Below, in pieces: positions 34,840 through 46,500 of a stretch of 64,000 nt of DNA (its first letter is position 1; every line of letters starts with the position of its first letter). Below the pieces are notes generated by a model that was not told where the DNA came from, did no database searches, and was given only the letters and a program-made list of their open reading frames with translations. The position numbers and the translations under genes are program-made. The stretch is from Melastoma dodecandrum (taxonomy: Eukaryota; Streptophyta; Magnoliopsida; Myrtales; Melastomataceae), in the NCBI GenBank assembly GCA_029817715.1, contig JARUPY010000474.1, forward strand, positions 9,052,001 to 9,116,000. Reading direction: 5' to 3'.

Positions 34840-37144
34840 ATGGAAAGTAAAATCAAAGGTATGAAACAAAACCTGGAAGTCATGACTGGGTTTGGGGAGA
34901 GTGCCCCTGTTAGACTGGTTGGCAAAACCGCCGTTCACTTCGCTCAAAGGATGAAGAAAGTAAATTCCCTAATAGAAGGCGTAGGAGCCTCGAACAGCCC
35001 AAACTTGACAAACCTGTTTAGACCTCGGGTGGCACCTATCTGGCAGCTCCCTTAGTTTCTCGATGAAAAGGAGGCCATTGAGCTACGGGAGAACATGGAA
35101 AGTTAACGTCTCCAATGTAGAAGCAATTACTTCTATTACAGACCGACAGAGTATGAGGAAAGGAGGTTGAATGAGGCAGAGCCAGTGGAACTTTCTTTCT
35201 TTGGCAATATGATACCCCCGGGTCATCGAACATATAGTCCCTAGAATGAACAGCGGGACTGAAGTGGAGTTACACCACGTCCCATACCCTGAGAACATAG
35301 ATAGAGACTATTCTTTTACTTGGGGACATTAAGTGCTCATCTTGGCTCGATTCTCAACAGAGGAAGGGATCTCTCCCGCTTAGCACATCACCCAATTTAC
35401 CCATCAAGCGGGTGAAGCAACCGCCAATGGGTTCTAGAAGTTGAGGCTGTTCCTAGAGTCCCTCATAGGGTCCGCTTTTTTCTGGTACATCAACTAAGCA
35501 AGTATAGGCCACGTTGGCTTTTGCATAAACTGATATGACCGTGTCGTTGCAAGAGCTTACCCACATGAAACAACAGCACAACGAACCCAATAATGTCTTC
35601 CTAAGTAGGCTCAAAAATGCCATATGAGGTACAGGACATCAGTGTCGGAAAGCGAACTCAGTGGCATCGGCAAGACGTAATTCTTCTCCGACTCAGGAAA
35701 AAGTTGAAAGGAGAAGTATTCCGAGAATGGGAGGAGCTCACCCGGAGAATAATTCAATATAGAAATCAAGGAGAAGATGCAAGCGAAACGTAACTATGCT
35801 CTGGGATCCGCCATATACTATCAGGTAGAGACCACGATCGATGTAGATATGGCAGAGTATGTGAAAGGGCAACCCTTCACATACGAAGAGTTTCCATGGA
35901 AACACTTTAGAGGGAAAGCTTCGCAAAGGTCACATGAGGAAAGAAAATATTCGTTCGATTAGGAAAGGCATCACATTCGAATTCTTGCTGAAAAACAGGC
36001 GAATTCACCTAAAGGTTGGACAGTGAAGCTTTTTAAAATTGACTCTTTTGATGTAAACTACATTAATGCGACCCCTGCACCTGTGCAAGTGAAGAAGCAA
36101 CAGTCATCGACAAGCGGTGAGATTATTGTGGCGAACATGGTTTCTAAGCGACCGCTGAGCAAATAATTGTTGTACGCTTTCAAGAAGTTCTTGCAAAGTC
36201 AGAAAAGTTCTTGCAAAGTCAGAGATGGCATTTGGGATGTCCAACTGTCCATCCAAGTACTGGACCCAAGCAGGACGCCATCTACTATTCGAGTGGCAAA
36301 CAACAGTTGTTGTAGATGAAGTAAACACATTGCTAAGGGACGAGGACTTTTAACGTCCAAACAACCATCAGGGGATGCTGGATAACCCATTTGATGGCCA
36401 GAAAGTGGTGTATGAAGGTGTCAAGAGAGACCCAGCCAATTGCGATTCGACCCTAACGCCCACCGTGGTGCTAAGCCAGCCTTTGGCGGCCATGCCAAAA
36501 GCGAAAGGGACGCCTGTGAAGCTTAAGGCGAAAGCTGAGAAGCCCTAGCATGTCCCTGAACAGGAGCAAAATGGCCAGGGAACCAGTGTCACATAACAAG
36601 TAAAGTTGCCCGAACCAAGAAACGATGTTGGATGACACAAAGAATGGGCCCCCCATCGTTCAATTTCTCATTGCTGATATGTTGTATTATAAGTACAAGC
36701 CGGTCGCTACGCACAAGATCCTAATTACACAAATGTGACATATATCTTGCATACAGTACTTTTTTTTTGTTGGCCAAAACGTCCGTTAAAGGGACTATAT
36801 CCATCTGCCCAGCAGCCTAATACAGGCAACAAAGTAACCCAAACTCAGAGACTCATGACTATGGCTGCCAATCAAGTGAAAATTAGAATAGTTGAATGTT
36901 ATGGTCTTCACGTCGGGGATTTGTCCATGTAAACAATTTTTCTCTCTTACCTTTATGGCGATCCCTTCGTGTACCCAGCGCGCCAGTGGGCTTATGGCAG
37001 ATGGCTGGTGCAAAATTTGTGCCCTCTAGGACCCTGAGAATACTAGAAAGCAGAAGGACAGGCGAGCGAAGTGGTCAGCATAAAAGCTGGCGAAGAGAGT
37101 CTTGGTGTTTAATAAACCAGGCCAAATGATTGGGAAGGTGATAC
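34840..37144 (+). pseudogene. Decayed Tat-type Ty3/Gypsy gag region (left half, split by MULE-2)
   Basis: Broken frames with retroviral-like gag signatures: ITQFTHQAGEA (about 35390), KLRLFLESLIG then FFWYIN (about 35430-35500), and REWEELTRRI (about 35725). It is interrupted at 37153/37154 by MULE-2 and continues on the other side (48847 onward) with a retropepsin of the Tat/Ogre type, so both halves belong to one old element. Short direct duplications are visible, such as AGTTCTTGCAAAGTCAG twice at about 36184-36225. Confidence 0.65.
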
Positions 37145-37153
37145 CAAGCGAAA

Positions 37154-37680
37154 GGGAGCGGCTAACGTCCCGTGCGTGGGACGTCCCGTGCAATGTACTA
37201 ATTTCGATCCTGATTTAGTACATTGTACTAACAAAAATTAGTACACTTGTTATTACTAACAATGTACTAACTACAGTGTTAGTACATTGTACTAATGGGT
37301 ACTGTTTTTGTACTAGTACAGTTAGTACATTATACTAATGGTCACTGTTTTTGTACTAGTACAGTAAGTACATTGTACTAATGGTCACTGTTTTTGTACT
37401 AGTACAGTTAGTACAATGTACAAGACTTTTTTAGTACATTTTTAGTACATTACAGGTGTACTAATTGGTACGAAACAGTAACAGTGTTTTTTAGTACAAT
37501 GTACTAATGGGTACTGTTTTTGTACTAGTAATGCTTAGTACAATGTACAACATTTTTTTAGTACATTTTTAGTACATTACAGGTGTACTAATTTGTACAA
37601 AACAGTAACAGTGTTTTTTAGTACATTGTACTAATTGTACTAGTGTACATAAACAGTAACCATTAGTACATTCGCAGTAG
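37154..37680. repeat. Left terminal inverted repeat of MULE-2
   Basis: Terminus GGGAGCGGCTAACGTCCCGT, GC-rich box with GTGGGACGTCCCGTGC, then about 470 bp of GTACTAAT / ATTAGTAC motifs in both orientations, with repeated GTACTGTTTTTGTACTAGTA. It mirrors the right end at 48837. Confidence 0.9.
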
Positions 37681-38174
37681 CCTAACTCCTAGCCTAACTC
37701 CAACCCTGCCTTGGGGGTGATATTACCATTTTGCCCTCCAGTTTGTGCGTTCCCAGCTCAGCTAGGGTCTGGAGCACGTTATTGGCCGGGAAACCGATCC
37801 TCAGCTTGTGTAGATACTTGCGGCCAGTGACGGGCACCCACGCATTTGCGATTCGAAGCCTGCGATGTAGGGAGATCGCGGTGAGGACGAGTTGCTGAGG
37901 CAGGTAAGAAAGTTGGGGTAACGGTGACATGGAAGTTGGTGAAAGGGGGTCAGGAATTGTAGGAAACCAAGTCGAATTACAGGTTATGTTCTCCCGAGGA
38001 CACCGCGAAGTCCACGGCAATATTAAAGGGGATTACACAATTCCGACGTTCATAATGGATATTACAACGCAAAAGCACACAGAGGATGCGAGGTGCCCAA
38101 AAATTGTTGGCCGCAATGTTATGATGCGGCTTGGAACCCCGCCAGGGCATTGACATACCGTAGTCACACACGTT
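37681..38174. other. Left non-repeat segment of MULE-2, unassigned
   Basis: Contains a 108-codon minus-strand frame (37694-38020) and shorter frames on both strands; none shows a known domain and none matches between copies A and B downstream of their stops. It may be the 3' UTR of copy B or a decayed third exon/copy. Confidence 0.35.
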
Positions 38175-39145
38175 CTACAAAAGGGAATTACGTCTAGCAC
38201 GAAGAGTCCTTAATTTGACAAGTCGGAGAAGAGGTTCCTCGGGTAGTCCTGCGTAGACATACATACAATGCAGATGTGTTACGAGCGTATGAAGGTCGAA
38301 TGGAAAGTTATTTGGGTTGAGTAGGCGTACACGTACCATAACGATAGCACTCGCCGTTGCGACCATCTCCTCGAAGAAATGAATGCTGATCCGTTGGCGT
38401 CGCCACAGGACGAGGGCGCCGCCTTGCCGAGAATGCAGAACGTGATGGTCGCTGAATGGAAACTGCTCACATAAGCTGGCTGCATCGTTCAGTGCGGTGG
38501 GCGGGATATTAGCGACCACCGCCATGCACGTGTTCTGGACGGTGAAGAGTTCAACTACAGCGTTGACGAAAGAGTATTCGTTACGGCAGTTTGGGCAGTT
38601 CCAAACGAGGACGGACATCTCCTTTTTCATGTCCGAATCACCGATGCCCTATGCAAGCGCCAGGTCGACCGTCCCTTGGGTGTCATTTAACATGAACTCC
38701 CACACCGGTGAGTCGTCGTACACTTCCAGCTGGAGACGCAGTTGAAATATTTTGTTCTCGAATAACGCGGTTGCTACACGAAGGGACGGCCTGTTTAGCT
38801 GGAGTTGTATCCTATTGGTGCAAGGTTGAGTAGTAGCAGGTGCAAGAACCGGAGCAGACCTTCCATGGTGGGCGCACAGTTGTTTTCGTCAATTTGAGGC
38901 TCCATACCCAGCATTTGCAGCAAAGTAACACGCAGATCACGCACCCACCCTCCGTTACCCTGTTCAAGCTGGAGGTTTGTGTGTAGACAGACATCGAAAG
39001 TAACCTCGTAGCCAGCGCGGCCCGGCGATACGCCAGTTCCGGACCATAACTGTACCCTGATCCGACATGCTTTCTCACAGGGGTACGGTCGGAAGGAGCT
39101 TACCTGGATGTGCAAGTTGGACGATGGCCTGCTGCCGTTCGCCAT
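38175..39145 (-). pseudogene. Unknown MULE accessory gene, copy B (frameshift and stop)
   Basis: Second copy of the gene at 39597-40714. It starts at ATG 39145 (MANGSRPSSNLHIQV). It matches copy A along its length: RPYPCEKACRIRVQLW against RPIPCEKACRVRLEIW, GYEVTFDV, NRPSLRVATALFENKIF, and ALVLWRRQRISIHFFEE. Two lesions: a frameshift near 38815 (after about 116 codons) and an in-frame TAG at 38649-38651 where copy A has GAG. Downstream of these, the frame from about 38630 to the stop at 38175 is open. It keeps the C-terminal GLPEEPLLRL part that copy A has lost to a frameshift. I do not recognise the family and no function is assigned. Minus strand, divergent from the transposase. Confidence 0.75.
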
Positions 39146-39596
39146 GGTTGATTCGGCTTGTGGCTGTTAAAATGGCGGAGTGGTAGTAGGGGTAAAACAA
39201 TTTGTAAACTGCCACCTGAATTTATTACTAAATGCGAGCAGTGATTAGGTTCCCTGTCAGTTCGAAATTAATGATGTGCTGCGGTTGTTGAAAGTAAGGG
39301 TTTCTCTCGTAAGGTAGGCAATGCATTCGTCCCCACATGCATTCGTTCTCCATCGAGTCGTAGTTTGTGTCCATGAAACAGTAGGATTACAGTTCGTCTA
39401 GTAAACAACAAGGGTCTGAATTTGCCCGGGGACTATCGTATGCGGCGTACACGGCAGGGAGTCTCGAAGTTGGCGTAAGGGGTTAGAGACGACGAACAAT
39501 CATACTGCTGGAGAACGCATATAATGGGAGCAAGAAAGGGCATCAGCGAAGTTTTACGGTAGGGTTTACAGTACAGAATGTTTTCCCCATCAGCGT
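39146..39596. other. Spacer between accessory gene copies A and B
   Basis: About 450 bp with no coding similarity between the two copies; presumably 3' sequence of copy A plus the promoter of copy B. Confidence 0.4.
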
Positions 39597-40714
39597 TTAC
39601 CGGACAAGAGCTAAATTTTGCAGCGTAAGTTGGGTCAGGAAATGGGACCGATGGCCTATTAAAACAAAAATTATCGCGTCCACCGTCCGTGAGGACCGCT
39701 CCAGTCGAAGAGAAATATGCATATGCATCTTCGCGACATAGACCCGGGGTGCTAAACGTCTGATAACAGGTTCCTTGGGTAGTCCTACGTGGAAAGTAAG
39801 ATGCATATGATGAATGTGCGTGCGAAAGTTGATGAGAACTTAGTCCAGGTATTTATACGAGCATGTACCACAACAAGTGCATTGGCCGATCCGCTCTGCT
39901 CCTCGAAGAAGTGGATGCTCACCTCCTCCCGCCTCCACAGGATGAAGACGCCCCCACGCCAAGAATTGACATAGTGAAGGCTGCCAAATGGAAAGGCCGC
40001 GCATATGCTCCTTGGGTCGTTCATCGCGGACTCAGGGGGACCGATGACCAGTGCAATGGAGGTCTTCTGGTGGGAGAAGAGGTCCAGCGCCGCGGAGACG
40101 AAGGAGCCGTTGTTGGCGAAGGGCGGGCATCTCCATATGAGGAAGGACAGCTCGTTGTGCATATCCATATCTTGGATGCCCTCCGCCAGCGCCAGGTCGA
40201 CGACACCCCGAGTGTCCTTCAGGATGAACTCCCATGCGTATACGTTGTCGACCACCTCAAGTTTCAGTCGCATCTGGAATATCCTGTTTTCGGAGAACAT
40301 TGTCGCTAAACGTAGTGAAACCCTGTTTAGCCTCACGAGCAGCTTGTTCGTGCCCGGACGCAGCAGTTTCAGTATCGGCAGGTGGATGGTACGGAGGACA
40401 CGTTCAAGGGTGGCATCGCAGTTTGTTTCACTTAAATGGGGCTCTCTATCCAGCAGGTGCAGCAGCGTAGCACGCAGATCGCGTACCCGCTGTCCGTTGC
40501 CATACTGACCGTGGAAGTTGGTCGGCAAACGGACGTCGAAAGTAACGTCGTAGCCCGGGCGGTCTTGCAATGTACGCGTACCATGCCATATCTCCAATCT
40601 CACACGACATGCTTTTTCACATGGTATGGGTCGGACGGAGCATACCTGGATGTCGTAGTTCCGCAGAGGCGTAGTGCCGTTTATTGTGCTACCCTGCGAC
40701 TGAGTGCCGTTCAT
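39597..40714 (-). CDS. Unknown MULE accessory gene, copy A
   Basis: Starts at ATG 40714 (MNGTQSQGSTINGTTPL). 309 codons are open to a stop at 39785. Comparison with copy B shows that a 4-base length difference near 39790-39840 shifts the frame; the original C-terminus (HVGLPKEPVIRR) continues in another frame to about 39597. Conserved features against copy B: PCEKACR, GYDVTFDVRLPTNF, a Leu-rich stretch (RDLRATLLHLL), SLRLATMFSENRIFQMRL, WEFILKDT, DLALAEGI, LSFLIWRCP, and WRGGVFILWRREEVSIHFFEE. No signal peptide, membrane segment or zinc motif is seen; predicted soluble and alpha/beta mixed. I do not recognise the family. It is divergent from the transposase (528 bp gap) and inside the same terminal repeats, so an element-encoded partner (as MURB is for MURA) or a captured host gene are both possible. 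Confidence 0.75.
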
Positions 40715-41242
40715 CTGGGGAGGCTTAAGGGTTTGGTTACCGCGTCTGTGTTTCGATGGAAGTGGCTTAGTGGGCGCGTTCCCGTAGGGTGAGTGGGATA
40801 GAAGAAACCGGTGTTACAATTGGAGTTGGCTGAGGGAAGTTAATGGGAGGAGTATCGACGGTTCCATGTCGCTTCGAATTCTCTGAGCGTGGTTGGTGGA
40901 TTATTAATGTTCAGTCGGATAAGTCCTGCCCACAGATCAAACCGGCGGCCCTGCAAGCATGATGACCAATGAATTAAATGCCTTCTACTTTCACGTTGGT
41001 AGGTTATTCGTTTTTTATTTTGTTATATTAATATCATGTTGGATCACCTGTTGGATCACCTGAGCGAGAATGCATAGAATAAAATAAGTGGGAGTTTAAC
41101 GAGGTTTTCTTTTACTGCTTTCCGCAGGTCCATGAAACTTCAAGTATTTTGCTGAATCCCCATACCCAACTGTGAGCTCGGAAGGGTTTAATCGCTATTT
41201 CTTCGCAGTGTGAGTGAGCACAGCCCTTCTGGGTAGGAAACT
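40715..41242. promoter_or_regulatory. Putative bidirectional promoter of MULE-2 accessory gene and transposase
   Basis: 528 bp between the divergent ATG codons at 40714 (-) and 41243 (+). It contains a direct repeat GTTGGATCACCTG (about 41038-41063) and AT-rich tracts around 41010-41030. Promoter role is inferred from gene orientation only. Confidence 0.45.
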
Positions 41243-43252
41243 ATGGCGGCTGGGGACACAGCCGACTGTCTGATGATCGTGGCGGGACTGTCGGAGGAGA
41301 AGATGATGGAGATGACTTTTGCTCTAGCAGATGAGGTTGGTCAACTTTTCAGGATGTACGGACTGGTACACGGATTCTCTACGAGGAAAAATGACATACG
41401 ACGTCGCCGTGGCGGCGACCCCGTAATGCATAGTTGGGTATGCTCGCGAGAAGGCCATCCGAGGAGAAGATCCGCCGTTGACGGGTCATCGCGAATGAGG
41501 CCGTTCATGAGGTCAGGCTGTCACTGCGAGGTTAGAACCGCAAAGGAGACCAACGGTCGTTGGTATATCACAGTAGCGAATTTATCTCACAATCACGCGT
41601 TGGTGCCTGGCCCTCTATCGTGTTTCATGAGCGAAAGGCGAGCAGTTACTGATGAGGACATGTCAGCCGTAAATCGAATGTTAAGCGTAGGTTTCAGGCA
41701 ATGCGACATTATGCGTCTGTTGGTTTACGCTTCTGGAGGGCACGAACGGGTGGGCTTCTTAATGAAGGACATGAACAATCGCAAGCTGAAGGATGAAAGA
41801 TCTGGAAGTTGCTCGATGTTTGATGCTGGATATGCATATCTACTGTCCAGACAAGGTTGCGATAAAGGCATGTCATTGGTGACAGCCATTGAGGACGGCG
41901 AAGTCGTCCGTATGTATTGGTCAGACACAAAATCTAAGTTGGATTACAACGCATTCGGAGACGTTGTCGCTTTAGATTCAACCTTCCCGACGAATGCATA
42001 TGGTATGCAAATGGTTGTCATCGTCGGAGTCAACAACCATCACCAGACCATTGTCTTCGGGGCCGCCTTAATGGCTTATGAGTCAGTAGAGGATTACACT
42101 TGGCTTTTAAGTACGCATGCCGAGGTTATGGGGTCCAAAGTACCTATCAGCGTTGTCACCGATGCAGATAGATCGATGATCGCCGCCGTACGAGAAACGT
42201 GGCCAACAGCCAAACACCGTCTTTGCCTTTAGCACATGAGTCGTAATATTGTCCGTAGGGTACATGATCCGACGCTGAGACGATGCATTTCTGCCTTCAT
42301 GTACAATTCGAAGTCCATCGATGAGGTAGAGCAAGAGTGGGAGGATATGATGAAAAATACTGGGTCGGTTAACATTCGCTGGCTACAACAGTTGTACGAT
42401 AGCAGACGAATGTGGTGGATGACGTATTGTCAAGGACATTTCTAGGCTACTCTTAGGAGCACGCAGCATTGCGAAGGGATGCACGCATTCATGAAAATGT
42501 ACCTGAAGACGAAGCACAAAGTGCATGAATTTTTACATCACTACGAGCGAGCCGTCGCAGACCTTCGCCATAAGGAAAGTATGGCGGATTACAATTCGAC
42601 ATGACAGGCATATCAATTGCGAACCATGTTGCGCAGCCTCGAGGCGGACGCAAGTCGCATTTGCACTCTAGCATCGTTTCGTAAGGTTTATTTGCAGATC
42701 CACAAGGAAGCATTGTTCTTCGTTGAAGGTATGATAGATGGAAATATTAATCGAGTATATCGGCTGGGAAGTTACGAGGAGGAATCACTGGGGGTTGAAG
42801 TATATTCAGCCAAACATCGTCCGTCGTTGACCTGTAGTTGCGTACATTTCGAAACGTACGGACTGCCTTGCGCACATATGTTCCACGTTATGAAGATCGA
42901 AGGCATCAAGTCCATCCCACCGCAGCTCGTGCAGCAACGTTGGACAAAGGGAGCACGATTATCATATTCTTCAATCGCAGGCGGCTCCGGGCACGACGCG
43001 ACTACTGCCGAGGTTAGACAAGGTATTCTTATGACGGCTTGCCGTCATTTATGTTTTCTTGGAGGCAAAACTGAAGCCGCCTACGTGCAAGTCCGCAAGT
43101 CCATACAAGAATTGACGGTAGCTCTTCAAAGTGTGGAGATGTCTGACGGCAAGGCAAGTCCGTCCCCAGGTGACAAGGGTAAACGAAAGAAGGCGCTTCT
43201 GGGGTGCGAATCACTGCCGACTATGTCAAGGTTTAATCAATGTGGTATTTGA
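41243..43252 (+). pseudogene. MULE-2 transposase (FAR1/MURA-type), three in-frame stops
   Basis: ATG at 41243. FAR1-like N-terminus (to HNH about 41593), DDE transposase domain (ALDSTF about 41970, TDAD about 42160), SWIM finger CSC...CAH (about 42833-42880), C-terminal tail; about 670 codons in total. Stops lie at 42230-42232, about 42444 and about 42602. Comparison with MULE-1 shows that the first two replace tryptophan (TGG to TAG: the LW of LCLWH, and HFWAE). The domain is otherwise collinear with MULE-1 and the N-terminal frame is intact, supplying the reference for the MULE-1 frameshift. TGG to TAG is a G:C to A:T change, as expected from deamination of methylated cytosine. Confidence 0.9.
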
Positions 43253-43554
43253 AATATGGAAACTGATAAATTAAACACAGTTTCGGAGTTCACTGCAACT
43301 GCGATGCAAGAAGGCAGTCTGGAGGAGGGAAAGTCCGTTGTCGGCCAGATGAATATATAATAAGCCCCAGGTATTTACAATGTCTGCCGTACAGTGTGGT
43401 AAACTACCAAAAATATTTTGTGGTACTGATATCCGGGATCCTATTACGAAACAGTACTAACAAAACCTGTCGGACATCTGACCTTTTTGTGGCAGCAGTC
43501 AATCGTCCGTTACTTACAGAATGTTACAATGTACACCACTGCCAGTGACAGATA

Positions 43555-46500
43555 TTAGCTAGCTTTTCTTGGTTGGGGTAATCCTTTCGCTACGCGTGCC
43601 CTCTGCTTTCGGCGATCCTTCAACTTATCCAGCACCATGCTCTTCAGTCCGTTTCTCGGCCACTTGATCAGACTTATCGCAAGACGAAACCGGTCAAAAT
43701 CGCGCACATGCTGCAAGCCGCAATAGCAATGGTTCTCATCAGATGCTTATACATGAAGTCCCTATTATACAATTATTTTTCCCACTGCGTTAGCTCACCA
43801 CGTCTGCAAGACCCTCTGTTGGGTCCGACATGGACATGAACTTCATGACGAAAATTCCGCAATCAGCGCTAAAAAAAATACAAAGAAATTAGTGTTTCCA
43901 TGTCTATAATTCATTATTGTGGGTTAACAATACTTACGCTTTGCCCAACATGAACTGTTGGAGGACGTAAGCCGGGCAACGAACGGGCCATGAACATATG
44001 TCCGGAACGGTGTGCGCACTCGATTGCTGGGCATTCTCATCCAAAATAACCTTCAGCAGGGTCAGCACTCGAACATGCAGGTCCATTCTCCCATGGACGT
44101 TCGATGCTCCCTTATTCATCGTGACAAGTACTAGTACTTCGCCTGCGCGAAAGTTCACCACCTGTAGGCACCAGTGTGACTCCGATAGACACACCGGTAT
44201 GTATATCTGTAAATGAAATTATAAGCAAATCTATATGTACAAATGCTATGAATGATCAATTTGGTGGTACATCATGAAAACATTTAAGTTACCAACTGGA
44301 CGCAATCATTGGATCCGATGTTGGGCTTGAACAATTTTAGAAGATTCTGTCGATCGTCGATAGTGATCACTGGCATCTTTGCGGCGCTATAATTACGGGA
44401 TGCAAGGTTCTGCTCAATGACGATAACTTCGGATTCAATTTGTGAATGATCGAAATTTGTATGTTACAATGATTATGACATACCCCCAACCAGCTAGAGA
44501 GATACCATCGCGTGGGTCCGTCGTCCGGTTGGGCGCTGCTCAACATGACCCCGTGGTAGTCGATGATCTGCAATACAGATCATCGCTATGAATGTCGTTG
44601 CAAGGGACAATTAGTAAAGCATTGCATTTCCTGGTGAAGCACAGCCGTACGTCGTTCTGTATCCACCTATTCGGTTTCAGAGTTAGCATTCCATGCCTTG
44701 AAATGCTGACAGAATGTCCCAAACAAAGCAGTTCGCTGCAACAACATAAATATCATAGCATGATGAAATCACAGTGCAGACGGAATAACAAACCCCTACA
44801 CTCTCGAGCACATAATAAAATACAAGCAATAACAAGAAAATCCAACCTGGGATCGAGCAGTTCATTCCAAGCATAGGACAACAAATTCCAATCTCCCACG
44901 TTGAAAGATTTCAACTCTCCTAAATCAACATCTTCCGGAATTTGTTTATCAATGTCCTATAAATTAACATATTAACAAACTTCTGTAAGACTAGTTGGTT
45001 AATATCGCTGAATGCTACGCCGACACCCTACACCTACGGGTGAAGAGTGATGATATACCTCCGGAATATTCTCACGAAGTCTCTTCGATCGTTACGGATA
45101 TACCTCCGGAATATCCGTAACGAAGGGAGATGTCGCGTAGACGGACGGCTTACGTGCGGAAGCACGACGGGTCTGAACTTTATCCGAATTCTTCACCTGA
45201 TTGGTGGAAGAAAAACTCTCCTATGACAACCGTATTAAACAATAACACGTCAATATAAAGAAATCGGATTAACCGGGTTTAACAATTAACGAAGTACATC
45301 GACGAAACTGAAATGCTGTGTGATCTGACCTTGTTAACGGCGTGGTGTTGCGCAGGTGGCGATGCGTGCATGTCATCGATCCTGTCTTCAATGCGATGCG
45401 GCTCCTCGGGTGACACCACCCTCTGTAACACGTCGACTGCCTGTGGCTGTGACAAGCAATCGACGATATCGTTCCCTGCCCCAGGATTGACTTGCGGCTG
45501 TCCCAGTAGTAGGGTCATTTTGTCGAGAACAGCCATCACCCTTCTTTCCATTGCTTCTGAGCCTTCATTAGATTTTGGTGAATGCTGCCCGATATCAGGT
45601 GTGGGCTGGGAATCGTCGAAGCCCTGGGATTGCAGCAGTGACCCGACTTCGACTACTACCTTCTTCATGTTAACAGCAGAAGGGCCTGCTTCATGGAGTG
45701 GGTCCTGCTGTTCATTGTCCTCACATGGCAAAGCTCGGTCCACCTCTACCGTGGTATTGAAGAATTCAGCACCTGGGGCCGCGACGTCTTCCATCGGCGA
45801 TTTCTCATTACGTGCGGCTCCACGGGTAGTTATGGCGTCTGCCAGGCCACGAACAATGCTCCGGACCTCTCTGACTTCAAGTAACAGTGTGCGTACTTGC
45901 CGCTTTAGGTCATCCATGCCGTGCTCCACAAATCGTACACGGAAATCAACGCCCTTCAGCAATATCAACGTTTGGGGCTTAACATGTTCCTGAATCATTG
46001 TCAACTTAATCGGTTGGAGCTTAGTTTATGTTTTACCTTTACGTTCTGTAGCAGCGTCTGAATGTCGTCGACCTCATCCGGCACTGCGCGAGCATCAGCG
46101 TTACCCGGCTGAGAACACCCCTCAACCTGGTTCTGTACGAATAATATAGGTATTGTTCGTAGCTGGCAGTGGCAAAAAGAAAGTTCAATAAGCCACATCA
46201 TACCTTCTCAAGGAAAATTTCGTCGGACATTTTCAAACATGCGTGCAACCGGGCATCATCCCACTCAGCACATAACGGGGTCGTCCGACCAGATATTGAA
46301 AGCGGTGATCCTGGTTTACAGACCTTGCAGGCAAAAAATACCTGCAAACATTGTTGTGAAAAACATCTTGACATGACGCAGCGATAAAAAACGTTGATCG
46401 CAAATTTTGCCATTCCTATGTATTTGGAGGGAAATGCATTACAAACAGAAGTACTTACGATTAGGAAGTGTACGCATCCGCCTATGTAACGCGCGACCTT

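Noticed and set aside
37694..38020. Third copy of the unknown accessory gene
   Set aside because: I could not match it to any part of copies A or B.
40005..40508. Long plus-strand frames (39863-40309 and 40005-40508) opposite accessory copy A
   Set aside because: Shadows of the minus-strand gene; the minus frame is the one conserved with copy B.
45313..45993. 226-codon plus-strand frame, Ser/Cys/Thr-rich
   Set aside because: Antisense shadow of the acidic linker of the MULE-2 Ulp1-like gene; no domain and odd composition.
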